This document shows, piece by piece, positions 1 through 8,189 of a DNA stretch of 15,775 nucleotides. A program made the position numbers and the translations under genes. Each line of letters opens with the position of its first letter. Positions within the stretch are counted from its first letter, which is position 1. The notes beneath the pieces are model-generated. The model was not told the DNA's origin, ran no database searches, and saw nothing but the letters and a program-made list of their open reading frames with translations. Origin of the DNA: DATGQT01 sp033720695 (GTDB taxonomy: Bacteria > Bacteroidota > Rhodothermia > Rhodothermales > Rubricoccaceae); contig JAWWCA010000067.1 in the NCBI GenBank assembly GCA_033720695.1, positions 1 to 15,775 of the forward strand. The letters run 5' to 3'.

Positions 1-670
<670 letters not shown>

Positions 671-713
671 GGCCTCGGCGGTGTGTGGCGGAAACACGGC
701 GGGGTGCGCGACC

Positions 714-743
714 AGTGTACCGCCCGTCGGATCAGACAAGCAA
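714..743 (-). promoter_or_regulatory. Possible promoter of the TonB-dependent receptor gene
   Basis: On the minus strand a TTGCTT box (738-743) and a TACACT box (714-719) are separated by 18 bases, and the second box ends 43 bases before the receptor ATG at 670. This is sigma70-like spacing. The -10 box matches the Bacteroidota TAnnTTTG form only weakly. The site sits in the only sizeable gap between icd and the receptor gene. Weak evidence by eye. Confidence 0.3.
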
Positions 744-796
744 GCAACCGCCTCCCGGCCCGTGCGTCGTCTGCGTCCGCGGCACCATCGGGGCGC

Positions 797-2050
<1,254 letters not shown>

Positions 2051-2088
2051 GGGGAGACGGGGGAGCGTAAGCGTTGGGGAAGGGACGC

Positions 2089-2096
2089 CGAAACTA
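2089..2096 (-). promoter_or_regulatory. Candidate -7 box upstream of icd
   Basis: The minus strand reads TAGTTTCG, one mismatch from the Bacteroidota -7 consensus TAnnTTTG, 38 bases before the icd ATG. No clear TTG -33 element is seen at the expected distance. Its distance from the start resembles similar boxes before pdhA, pckA and the DUF3667 gene, which supports it mildly. Confidence 0.4.
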
Positions 2097-2128
2097 CGGA
2101 CGGCCCGCCGACAGGTGCCTCGGGCGGG

Positions 2129-2893
2129 CTAGAGCCGGCCGCGGAGGTCGAGCCAGCGGAGCTCCCACACCTTCCGCATCGCCTCGCGCACGATGGCGCG
2201 GCTCATCTTGCTCTGCCCCTCGGCCCGCTCCGTGAACACGATGGGCACCTCGACGATCCTGAACCCGCGCCGCCAGGCGCGGTAGGTCATCTCGATCTGG
2301 AACGAGTACCCGTTGGAGCGGACGCCGTCGAGGTCGAGCGCCTCGAGGACGCGGCGGCGGAAGCACTTGAACCCGGCCGTGACGTCCTGGACGGGGAGGC
2401 GGGTGATGGCGCGGGTGTAGACGCCGGCGCCGTAGGAGAGGATGAGGCGCGAGAGCGGCCAGTTCACGACGCGGACGCCGTCGGCGTAGCGGCTCCCGAT
2501 GGCGAGGTCGGCGCCGGTCCGGCAGGCCTCGATGAGGAGGGGGAGGTCGCGGGGGTTGTGCGAGAAGTCGGCGTCCATCTCGCAGACGTAGTCGTAGTCG
2601 GCGGCGAGGGCGCGCTCGAAGCCGGCGAGGTAGGCCGTCCCGAGCCCCAGCTTGCCGGGCCGCTCGATGAGCCCGATGCGCCCCGGGTACTCGTCCATGA
2701 GCTGGCGGACGAGGGCGGCCGTGCCGTCGGGCGAGCCGTCGTCCACGACCGTCGCGGCGATCTCGCCGGGGAGCTCCATCACCTGCCGGAGGAGAGCGGG
2801 GACGTTCTGCGCCTCGTTGTAGGTCGGGATGATGACGACGGCGCGCGTGGCGCTGCGGTCGGCGGGCGGGATGGTGGGAGGGGAGGGCTCCAC
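2129..2893 (-). CDS. DPM1-like polyprenol-phosphate mannosyltransferase (GT2)
   Basis: Glycosyltransferase family 2 enzyme of the DPM1/Ppm1 type, which moves a sugar, usually mannose from GDP-mannose, onto a polyprenyl phosphate at the cytoplasmic membrane face. The product has 254 residues, normal for the soluble one-domain form, and no C-terminal membrane helices. Seen in order: IIPTYNEAQN (21-30), DDGSPDGT (51-58), the metal-binding DADFSHNP (107-114), GSRY (133-136), the DPM1 stretch VQDVTAGFKCFRR (168-180), then GYSFQIEMTYRAWRRGF and GQSKMS (226-231). No ATG lies in frame upstream, so I chose the GTG at 2893, 17 codons before the first beta strand; the open frame runs much further upstream but only as antisense to pdhA. 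It shares a 174-base divergent region with pdhA. The donor sugar is inferred from family. The gene precedes icd on the same strand with a 78-base gap. Confidence 0.9.
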   Translation of the reverse strand: MEPSPPTIPPADRSATRAVVIIPTYNEAQNVPALLRQVMELPGEIAATVVDDGSPDGTAALVRQLMDEYPGRIGLIERPGKLGLGTAYLAGFERALAADYDYVCEMDADFSHNPRDLPLLIEACRTGADLAIGSRYADGVRVVNWPLSRLILSYGAGVYTRAITRLPVQDVTAGFKCFRRRVLEALDLDGVRSNGYSFQIEMTYRAWRRGFRIVEVPIVFTERAEGQSKMSRAIVREAMRKVWELRWLDLRGRL

Positions 2894-3067
2894 GGCGTGA
2901 GGGGGAAGGGCCGGAGGATACGCCTGCAGGCCGACTCCCCACCACCGCCTCGACGATCCGTCGCGTCGCCGCACAGGGCGGACCTCTGCGCAGGGCCAGA
3001 CGTATCTTTGCGCCCCGTCCCGCCCGGCCCCTCCGGGCTCGCCCCCCTCGCCCAGCCTCTCCGACCC
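2894..3067. promoter_or_regulatory. Divergent promoter region between the GT2 gene and pdhA
   Basis: These 174 bases hold no gene. They must carry the promoters of both flanking genes. The clear element is the pdhA -7 box at 3003-3010. On the minus strand TATCCTCC (2913-2920), 19 bases before the GT2 GTG, is a much weaker candidate. A small perfect stem (GCCCGG/CCGGGC, 3022-3027 with 3033-3038, five-base loop) would lie in the pdhA leader RNA. Confidence 0.55.
3003..3010 (+). promoter_or_regulatory. Bacteroidota-type -7 promoter box of the pdh operon
   Basis: TATCTTTG is an exact match to the known Bacteroidota -7 consensus TAnnTTTG. It stands out in a G/C-only neighbourhood and lies 57 bases before the pdhA ATG. 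A good TTG -33 element is not seen at the expected 19-21 base spacing, so assignment rests on the -7 match and position. Confidence 0.6.
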
Positions 3068-4231
3068 ATGGCCGGCCGCACGAAGTCCGCCACGAAAAAG
3101 ACCGCCGCCAAAAAGCCCGCCGCGAAGAAGACCGCCGCGAAAGGGCAGCGCTCGAAGGCCGCGGCCGGGTCGAACGGCGACGCCCGCACGTTCACGCCCG
3201 AGCCCGGCGAGTTCCGGCGCTACTGGGAGAGCGGCCACACCCACGAGAGCCTCGGGATCGCCCCGGACCGGCTCCTCGCGATGTACCGCAACATGCTCCT
3301 GCAGCGGCGGTTCGAGGAGCGCGCGGCGCAGATGTACGGGCGCCAGAAGATCGCCGGCTTCCTCCACCTCTACATCGGGCAGGAGGCCGTCTCCGTCGGC
3401 GCCGTCGAGGCCGTACGCGACGACGACCCCATCATCACGGCCTACCGAGACCACGGCCTCGCGCTCGCCCGCGGGATGTCCACGAACGCCGGCATGGCCG
3501 AGCTCTTCGGCAAGATCGACGGGTGCTCCCGCGGCAAGGGCGGGAGCATGCACTTCTTCGACGTCGAGAAGCACTTCTACGGCGGCCACGGCATCGTCGG
3601 CGGGCAGATCCCCGTCGGCGTCGGGATGGCGTTCGCGCTGAAGTACCAGGAGACGGGCGGCTGCGCGCTCACCTTCTTCGGCGACGGCGCCATCAACCAG
3701 GGCGCCTTCCACGAGGCCGCCAACCTCGCCGCGCTCTACGAGCTCCCCGTCCTCCTCATCGTCGAGAACAACGAGTACGCGATGGGGACGAGCGTGGAGC
3801 GGGCCTCGGCCGAGCCGGACCTCTACAAGCAGGCCTACGCCTACGGCATGACGGGCGCGCTCGTGGACGGGATGAGCCTGTTCGAGGTCTACCACGCCAT
3901 CGGCGAGCTGGCCGAGGAGGCGCGGGCCGGCAAGCCCGCCCTCGTCGAGATCCGCACCTACCGCTACCGCGGGCACTCGATGTCGGACCCCCAGAAGTAC
4001 CGGACGAAGGAGGAGCTGGAGGCGAAGAAGGACGAGGACCCCATCCTCCGCGTCAAGTCCTACATCCTCGACCACGACCTCGCCGACCTCGAGGCGCTCG
4101 ACGCGATGGACGAGGAGGTGAAGGACGAGGTCCGCGCCGCCGTCGAGTTCGCCGAGCAGTCCGAGTTCCCGCCCGTCGAGACGATGTACGAGGACGTCTA
4201 CGTCCAGGACGACTACCCCTTCCTTGTGTAA
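3068..4231 (+). CDS. pdhA: Pyruvate dehydrogenase E1 component, alpha subunit
   Basis: Alpha subunit of the thiamine-diphosphate-dependent E1 that decarboxylates pyruvate and passes the acetyl group to the E2 lipoyl arm. It has 387 residues. The TPP/Mg motif is GDGAINQGAFHEAANLAALY (205-224) ending at Asn234-Asn235. The phosphorylation-loop sequence YRYRGHSMSDPQKYR (298-312) is typical of pyruvate-type rather than branched-chain E1 alpha. GFLHLYIGQEAV (97-108) and YRDHG (126-130) are also conserved. The start is the ATG at 3068, 57 bases after a TAnnTTTG box. Odd: residues 1-36 are a Lys/Ala-rich tail with three (T/P)AAK repeats, nine lysines, two arginines and no acidic residue, resembling histone H1 tails; the conserved E1 fold begins near residue 42. 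The first gene of a pdhA-pdhB-pdhC operon. Bacterial E1 alpha proteins are usually about 320-370 residues, so the tail accounts for the excess. Confidence 0.96.
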   Translation: MAGRTKSATKKTAAKKPAAKKTAAKGQRSKAAAGSNGDARTFTPEPGEFRRYWESGHTHESLGIAPDRLLAMYRNMLLQRRFEERAAQMYGRQKIAGFLHLYIGQEAVSVGAVEAVRDDDPIITAYRDHGLALARGMSTNAGMAELFGKIDGCSRGKGGSMHFFDVEKHFYGGHGIVGGQIPVGVGMAFALKYQETGGCALTFFGDGAINQGAFHEAANLAALYELPVLLIVENNEYAMGTSVERASAEPDLYKQAYAYGMTGALVDGMSLFEVYHAIGELAEEARAGKPALVEIRTYRYRGHSMSDPQKYRTKEELEAKKDEDPILRVKSYILDHDLADLEALDAMDEEVKDEVRAAVEFAEQSEFPPVETMYEDVYVQDDYPFLV

Positions 4232-4234
4232 AGC

Positions 4235-4294
4235 GCTGTGAGCGATGGGCTGTTGGCTTTGTGCCGGAGCAGCCCACAGCTCGGAGCCCACAGC
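4235..4294. repeat. REP-like imperfect inverted repeat between pdhA and pdhB
   Basis: Two 24-base arms (4235-4258 and 4271-4294) are inverted copies of each other, identical at 18 of 24 positions, around a 12-base loop. Shared blocks are GCTGTG, GGCTGT-like and GGCT; two of the six mismatches would still form G-U pairs in RNA. The motif GCTGTGRGC/RGCTGT is of the kind found in dispersed intergenic repeats. It fills nearly the whole 75-base gap between the pdhA stop and the pdhB start. It would make a stable hairpin in the operon mRNA, which could protect or split the transcript; that role is inference. Confidence 0.6.
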
Positions 4295-4306
4295 CCACGG
4301 CCCCTG

Positions 4307-5290
4307 ATGGCAGAACTTCAATTCCGAGAGGCGCTCCGCGCCGCGATGGTCGAGGAGATGGAGCGCGACGACCGCGTCTTCCTCATGGGCGAGGAGGTGG
4401 CCGAGTACGACGGCGCCTACAAAGTGTCCCAGGGCATGCTCGACCAGTTCGGGCCCAAGCGCGTCGTGGACACCCCGATCTCCGAGAACGGCTTCGCCGG
4501 GCTCGGAATCGGCGCGGCGATGATGGGGCTCCGGCCCATCATCGAGTTCATGACGTGGAACTTCTCGTTCGTGGCCTTCGACCAGATCGTCTCGAACGCG
4601 GCCAAGGTCCGGTACATGAGCGGGGGCCAACTCAAGGTGCCCGTCGTGTTCCGCGGCGGCAACGGGGCCGCCGGCCAACTTGGCGCCACCCACTCCAACT
4701 CCGTCGAGCCGCTCTACGCCAACGTCCCCGGCCTCAAGGTCGTCGCGCCGTCGAACCCCGACGACGCCAAGGGCTTGCTCAAGACGGCCATCCGCGACGA
4801 CGACCCCGTGATCTTCCTGGAGTCCGAGCTGATGTTCGGCCTGAAAGGCGAGGTCTCCGACGCCGAGGACTACACGATCCCCATCGGCGAGGCGCGGACG
4901 GCCCGCGAGGGCGACGACCTCACGATCGTGGCCCACTCCAAGAGCTACTGGCTCGCCATGGAGGCGGCCGAGGAGCTCGCCAAGCAGGGCTACGAGGCGA
5001 CGGTCATCGACCCCCGCACGATCCGCCCCTTCCCGTTCGACGCCGTCGTCGAGAGCGTGCAGCGGACGAACCGGCTCGTGGTCGTCGACGAGAGCCAGCC
5101 CTTCGGCGGCATCGCCTCGGAGGTCGCCTTCCAGGTCCAGCAGCGCTGCTTCGACCACCTCGATGCCCCCGTCGCCCGCGTCACCGCCAAGGACACCCCG
5201 GCCCCCTACGCCAAGAACCTCATCGAGGCCTGGATGCCCACCGTCGACGGGGTGATCGCGGCGTCGAAGAAGGTGCTTTACGTCGAGTAG
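4307..5290 (+). CDS. pdhB: Pyruvate dehydrogenase E1 component, beta subunit
   Basis: Beta subunit of the alpha2-beta2 E1 enzyme; it binds the pyrimidine half of thiamine diphosphate and completes the active site with the alpha subunit. The 327 residues are the usual length. Visible: MGEEVAEYDGAYKVSQG (27-43), DTPISENGFAG (55-65) with the catalytic Glu60 that activates the cofactor, THSNSVEPLYANVPGLKVVA (128-147) with conserved His129, and the transketolase C-terminal domain from about 190 with DPRTIRPFP (235-243) and DESQPFGG (261-268). The ATG at 4307 is chosen because the family's start falls here (AELQFREALRAAM); a GTG at 4238 in the same frame would translate the inverted repeat into a non-conserved 23-residue extension. 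No Shine-Dalgarno sequence is seen. Second gene of the pdh operon, 75 bases after pdhA. Confidence 0.97.
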   Translation: MAELQFREALRAAMVEEMERDDRVFLMGEEVAEYDGAYKVSQGMLDQFGPKRVVDTPISENGFAGLGIGAAMMGLRPIIEFMTWNFSFVAFDQIVSNAAKVRYMSGGQLKVPVVFRGGNGAAGQLGATHSNSVEPLYANVPGLKVVAPSNPDDAKGLLKTAIRDDDPVIFLESELMFGLKGEVSDAEDYTIPIGEARTAREGDDLTIVAHSKSYWLAMEAAEELAKQGYEATVIDPRTIRPFPFDAVVESVQRTNRLVVVDESQPFGGIASEVAFQVQQRCFDHLDAPVARVTAKDTPAPYAKNLIEAWMPTVDGVIAASKKVLYVE

Positions 5291-5296
5291 CGCGCG

Positions 5297-5319
5297 GGAG
5301 CCCGCCCGCCGTGGGCTCC
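5297..5319. repeat. Hairpin between pdhB and pdhC
   Basis: A perfect 7-base stem, GGAGCCC (5297-5303) with GGGCTCC (5313-5319), closes a nine-base loop seven bases after the pdhB stop. No T run follows, so it is unlikely to terminate transcription fully. It may be an mRNA processing or stability element, or a partial attenuator before E2. Confidence 0.5.
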
Positions 5320-5364
5320 GGTGACCCTCCCCCATCCCCCGACACCAGACAACGGACGACTGAC

Positions 5365-6786
5365 ATGGCTATCGCCGTCGAAATGCCCAAGATGAGCGAC
5401 ACGATGGAGGAGGGGGTCCTCGTCGCGTGGCTCGCCAACGAGGGGGACGAGGTCTCGGCCGGCGACGTGATCGCCCAGGTCGAGACCGACAAGGCCACGA
5501 TGGACCTCGAGGTCTACGACGACGGCGTCCTCCTCAAGCGCGTCATCGAGGAGGGCGCGAGCGTCCCCATCGGCGGGCTCATCGCCGTGCTGGGCAAGGC
5601 GGGCGAGAGCGCCGACGACGTGCTGGCGGAGTATGGCGGCGGCGAAGGGTCGTCGGAGAAGGCCGCCGAGCCCACCCCTGAGGCGGAGCCCGAGGCGCCA
5701 CCGGAGGACGAGGCCACCGAGGCCCCGCCCGCCGCGAGCGGCGACGGAGCCCCCGCCGCGCCGGTCCCGCCGAAGGGCTACGGCCAAGCCGCCGGCGCCT
5801 CCGCGCCGGTCGCGGCCTCCGCGTCGGCGGGCGACGACGGCAGCCGCATCAAGGCCTCGCCCCTCGCCCGGCGGATGGCGCAGGACCGTGGGCTCGACCT
5901 CCGGGCCCTCTCCGGCTCCGGCCCCGAGGGCCGCATCGTCAAGCGCGACGTCGAGGCGGCGCTCCAGGGCCAGGCCCCGGCGGCCGCCCCGGCCCCGGCG
6001 GCGACCCCGGCCCCCGCTCCCGCCGCGCCGCAGGCGCCGGCCCCCGCGCGGCCCGTGGCGCCCTCGCTCAACGGCGACGCCTACGAGGCGGTGCCGATCA
6101 CGCAGATGCGGAAGACGATCGCGCGTCGCCTCGCGCAGAGCAAGTTCACCGCGCCCCACTTCTACCTCACGATCGCCGTGGACATGGGGCGGGCCGTCGG
6201 CTTCCGGACGCAGCTCAACGAGGTGGCCGAGGCCCAGGGCCGCGCCAAGGTCTCGTACAACGACCTCATCACGAAGGCGTGCGCCGTGGCGCTCCGCAGC
6301 CACCCGGCCGTCAACAGCTCGTGGCTGGAGGAGCAGGGCGAGATCCGCCGCCACCGCGAGATCCACGTGGCCGTCGCCGTGGCCGTCGAGGAGGGGCTGC
6401 TCACGCCGGTCATCCGGAACGCCGACCTCAAGGGGCTCTCGGCCATCGCCGAGGAGACCCGCGCCCTCGCGGCGCGCGCGCGCGACCGCCAGCTCCAGCC
6501 GGCCGACTGGGAGGGCTCGACGTTCACCACGAGCAACCTCGGGATGTTCGGCATCGAGGAGTTCACGGCCATCATCAACCCGCCCAACGCCTGCATCCTC
6601 GCGATCGGCGGCATCCGCGACGAGCCCGTGGTCGAGGCGGGCGAGGACGGGCCCGTCGTGGTGCCGGGCAAGCGGATGAAGGTCACGCTCTCCTGCGACC
6701 ACCGCGTCGTGGACGGGGCCACCGGCGCCGCCTTCCTCGGCGACGTCAAGCGCTACCTCGAAGAGCCGATGCTGATGCTGCTCTGA
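5365..6786 (+). CDS. pdhC: Pyruvate dehydrogenase E2, dihydrolipoamide acetyltransferase
   Basis: Core of the pyruvate dehydrogenase complex; it takes the acetyl group from E1 onto a lipoyl arm and hands it to CoA. It has 473 residues. Domain order: one lipoyl domain (2-80) with lipoylation site Lys43 in VETDKATMD; an acidic Glu/Pro/Ala linker (92-158); the peripheral-subunit-binding domain (161-200: RIKASPLARRMAQDRGLDL, GPEGRIVKRDVEAAL); a flexible Ala/Pro linker (202-233); the acyltransferase domain (240-473) with catalytic DHRVVDG (445-451, His446, Asp450) and TTSNLGMFG (388-396). A single lipoyl domain resembles mitochondrial-type rather than enterobacterial E2. ATG at 5365 fits the family start exactly. 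Third gene of the operon, 74 bases after pdhB. The E3 gene is not in the window, so the complex must use an lpd encoded elsewhere. Confidence 0.97.
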   Translation: MAIAVEMPKMSDTMEEGVLVAWLANEGDEVSAGDVIAQVETDKATMDLEVYDDGVLLKRVIEEGASVPIGGLIAVLGKAGESADDVLAEYGGGEGSSEKAAEPTPEAEPEAPPEDEATEAPPAASGDGAPAAPVPPKGYGQAAGASAPVAASASAGDDGSRIKASPLARRMAQDRGLDLRALSGSGPEGRIVKRDVEAALQGQAPAAAPAPAATPAPAPAAPQAPAPARPVAPSLNGDAYEAVPITQMRKTIARRLAQSKFTAPHFYLTIAVDMGRAVGFRTQLNEVAEAQGRAKVSYNDLITKACAVALRSHPAVNSSWLEEQGEIRRHREIHVAVAVAVEEGLLTPVIRNADLKGLSAIAEETRALAARARDRQLQPADWEGSTFTTSNLGMFGIEEFTAIINPPNACILAIGGIRDEPVVEAGEDGPVVVPGKRMKVTLSCDHRVVDGATGAAFLGDVKRYLEEPMLMLL

Positions 6787-6832
6787 TCCACGGGTCTTCG
6801 GCGTCTCGTTTCTGGAGCGGTAATCGGCTGAC

Positions 6833-7699
6833 GTGAGCACCCAGGAGATCCGAGCCGACCGACCCGGGACGGGCGCGCAGCGCCTCGCTCACCTCTCCGA
6901 CGTCCACTTCGGCCGGATCGCCCACCACGGCGTGGTGGATGCCCTCGTGGACGAGGTCAACGAGGCGGGGATGGACCTCGTCGTCGTCTCGGGCGACCTC
7001 ACGCAGCGCGCCCGGACGCACCAGTTCCAGGCGGCCCGGGCCATGCTCGACGCCTTCGCGGCGCCGACCCTCGTCGTCCCCGGCAACCACGACGTGCGGG
7101 CGTGGTGGCACAACCCGGTCGAGCGCGTGTTCGAGTCGTCATCGCGCTTCCGGCGGTTCATCGACGACGACGTGACGCCGTCGTTCGCGCGACCCGGGCT
7201 CGCCGTCTTCGGGCTCAACTCGGCCCACGGCCTCACCATCAAGGGCGGGAAGATCCGGACGCGCCACCTCGACCGGATGCGGGCCTTCTTCGAGGCCCAG
7301 CCGTCCGAGGCGTTCCGCGTGCTCGTGGTGCACCACCACCTCCGCCGCCTCGAAGCCCTCGGCGCGCACGACGTGGCGCGGAACGCCACGCGCGCCCTCG
7401 CAGCGGCTGGCGCCTGCGGCGTGGACCTCATCCTGTGCGGCCACCTCCACACCTCCCACGTCCAGCACGTCGAGGTCGTGCCGCCGGGCGACGCCGGCCG
7501 GGGCCTCGTCATCGCAAGCGCCGGCACGGCGACGTCGTCGCGCGGCCGGGGGGCCGACCGACAGGTCAACTTCTACAACTGGGTGACGGTCGAGCCCAAG
7601 CGGTTCTCAATCGAGGAGCGGCGGTACGACCCCGACCGGAACGCGTTCGTCGGGGAGCGGACGACCACCTTCGACCGGACGGCGGGCCGTCGGGCCTAG
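6833..7699 (+). CDS. Calcineurin-like metallophosphoesterase (CpdA/Icc-like)
   Basis: Two-metal phosphodiesterase or phosphatase of the calcineurin-like fold, 288 residues, predicted cytosolic (no signal peptide). All metal-site motifs are intact: DVHFG (23-27: Asp23, His25), GDLTQRA (54-60), GNHD (84-87), the HHH run at 167-169, and GHLHTSH (203-209). The motif set and length fit the class III cyclic-nucleotide phosphodiesterase group (CpdA/Icc), but many members act on other phosphoesters, so cAMP is only one possible substrate. The GTG at 6833 must be close to the true start: an in-frame TAA ends at 6823 and no ATG precedes the first motif. It lies 46 bases after pdhC with no strong terminator between, so it may be read through from the pdh operon. 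Its stop TAG overlaps the stop of the convergent gene. Confidence 0.88.
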   Translation: MSTQEIRADRPGTGAQRLAHLSDVHFGRIAHHGVVDALVDEVNEAGMDLVVVSGDLTQRARTHQFQAARAMLDAFAAPTLVVPGNHDVRAWWHNPVERVFESSSRFRRFIDDDVTPSFARPGLAVFGLNSAHGLTIKGGKIRTRHLDRMRAFFEAQPSEAFRVLVVHHHLRRLEALGAHDVARNATRALAAAGACGVDLILCGHLHTSHVQHVEVVPPGDAGRGLVIASAGTATSSRGRGADRQVNFYNWVTVEPKRFSIEERRYDPDRNAFVGERTTTFDRTAGRRA

Positions 7700-8043
7700 C
7701 GGTCGAACATGCCGACGAAGATGATCAGGCCCCGCTCCCGGTTGACGACGTAGCACCGCGCCTCCACGGAGGTGCAGTCGGCGACGTCGGTTCGCGCGCC
7801 GACGGCGTACAGCGCATAGCCCTCCGCGGCGGCGATCCGGTTGCCCTCCTCCCGGCGGACGGTGTCCCGGAACAGGGAACTGCCGAACAGAATCGCGGCC
7901 TGATCCTCGGTGACGTCGAAGAACGCGACGACCCGGCCGCTGCCGAGGTCCATGCCAGAGACGTCGCGGACGTCGGCATGTTGCGCAGCGGCCTGGAGGG
8001 GGAGCGCGAGGAGAACGAGGAGGACGAGCGGGGTGTGTCGCAT
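7696..8043 (-). CDS. Small secreted protein of unknown function
   Basis: A 115-residue product I do not recognise. Residues 1-20 form a clear signal peptide (Arg2, a hydrophobic LVLLVLLALPL core, AAA before Gln21), so the mature protein of about 95 residues is exported to the periplasm or beyond. Seen in it: strand-like hydrophobic stretches (RVVAFFDV, YALYAVGA, RGLIIFVGMF) and two cysteines nine residues apart (DCTSVEARCYV), which could form a disulfide. The ATG at 8043 is preferred because it starts the signal peptide; a longer in-frame version to 8187 adds a Pro/Arg-rich, non-signal extension. It converges on the phosphoesterase gene and shares the CTAG stop tetramer with it; it diverges from the DUF3667 gene. 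Function unknown. Confidence 0.7.
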   Translation of the reverse strand: MRHTPLVLLVLLALPLQAAAQHADVRDVSGMDLGSGRVVAFFDVTEDQAAILFGSSLFRDTVRREEGNRIAAAEGYALYAVGARTDVADCTSVEARCYVVNRERGLIIFVGMFDR

Positions 8044-8160
8044 GGGATCGGTGGGAGGAATGAAACGAATGGGGGGGCCGTCCGCAGAAGGGGCTGGATC
8101 CCCATGCGCCGTTTCTGCCCAGACGGGATCACGTCGCCGAGCCCCCACCGGCGGCCTGCG

Positions 8161-8168
8161 TAGCTTTC
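8161..8168 (+). promoter_or_regulatory. Candidate -7 box upstream of the DUF3667 gene
   Basis: TAGCTTTC differs from TAnnTTTG only at the last base and ends 21 bases before the ATG at 8190, implying a short leader. It is the only such match in the 146-base region between the divergent small secreted protein and DUF3667 genes. No -33 TTG is visible. Confidence 0.4.
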
Positions 8169-8189
8169 CGCCGACCGTCGTCCCCAAGC

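Noticed and set aside
4238..4306. Upstream GTG start for pdhB
   Set aside because: It would translate the inverted repeat into a non-conserved leader. The ATG at 4307 gives the normal family N-terminus.
2894..5335. Minus-strand extension of the glycosyltransferase frame across pdhA and pdhB
   Set aside because: Translation is low-complexity and antisense to conserved enzymes; the real gene starts at the GTG at 2893.
5278..6840. 520-codon minus-strand frame opposite pdhC
   Set aside because: Arg/Gly/Val/Asp-rich shadow of a well-conserved E2 gene; no domain seen.
6922..6938. CCACCAC-GGC-GTGGTGG hairpin in the phosphoesterase gene
   Set aside because: It lies within codons for His-His-Gly-Val-Val and is explained by coding content and high GC.
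8044..8187. Longer start for the small secreted protein
   Set aside because: The extension is Pro/Arg-rich and would bury the signal peptide that begins at the ATG at 8043.
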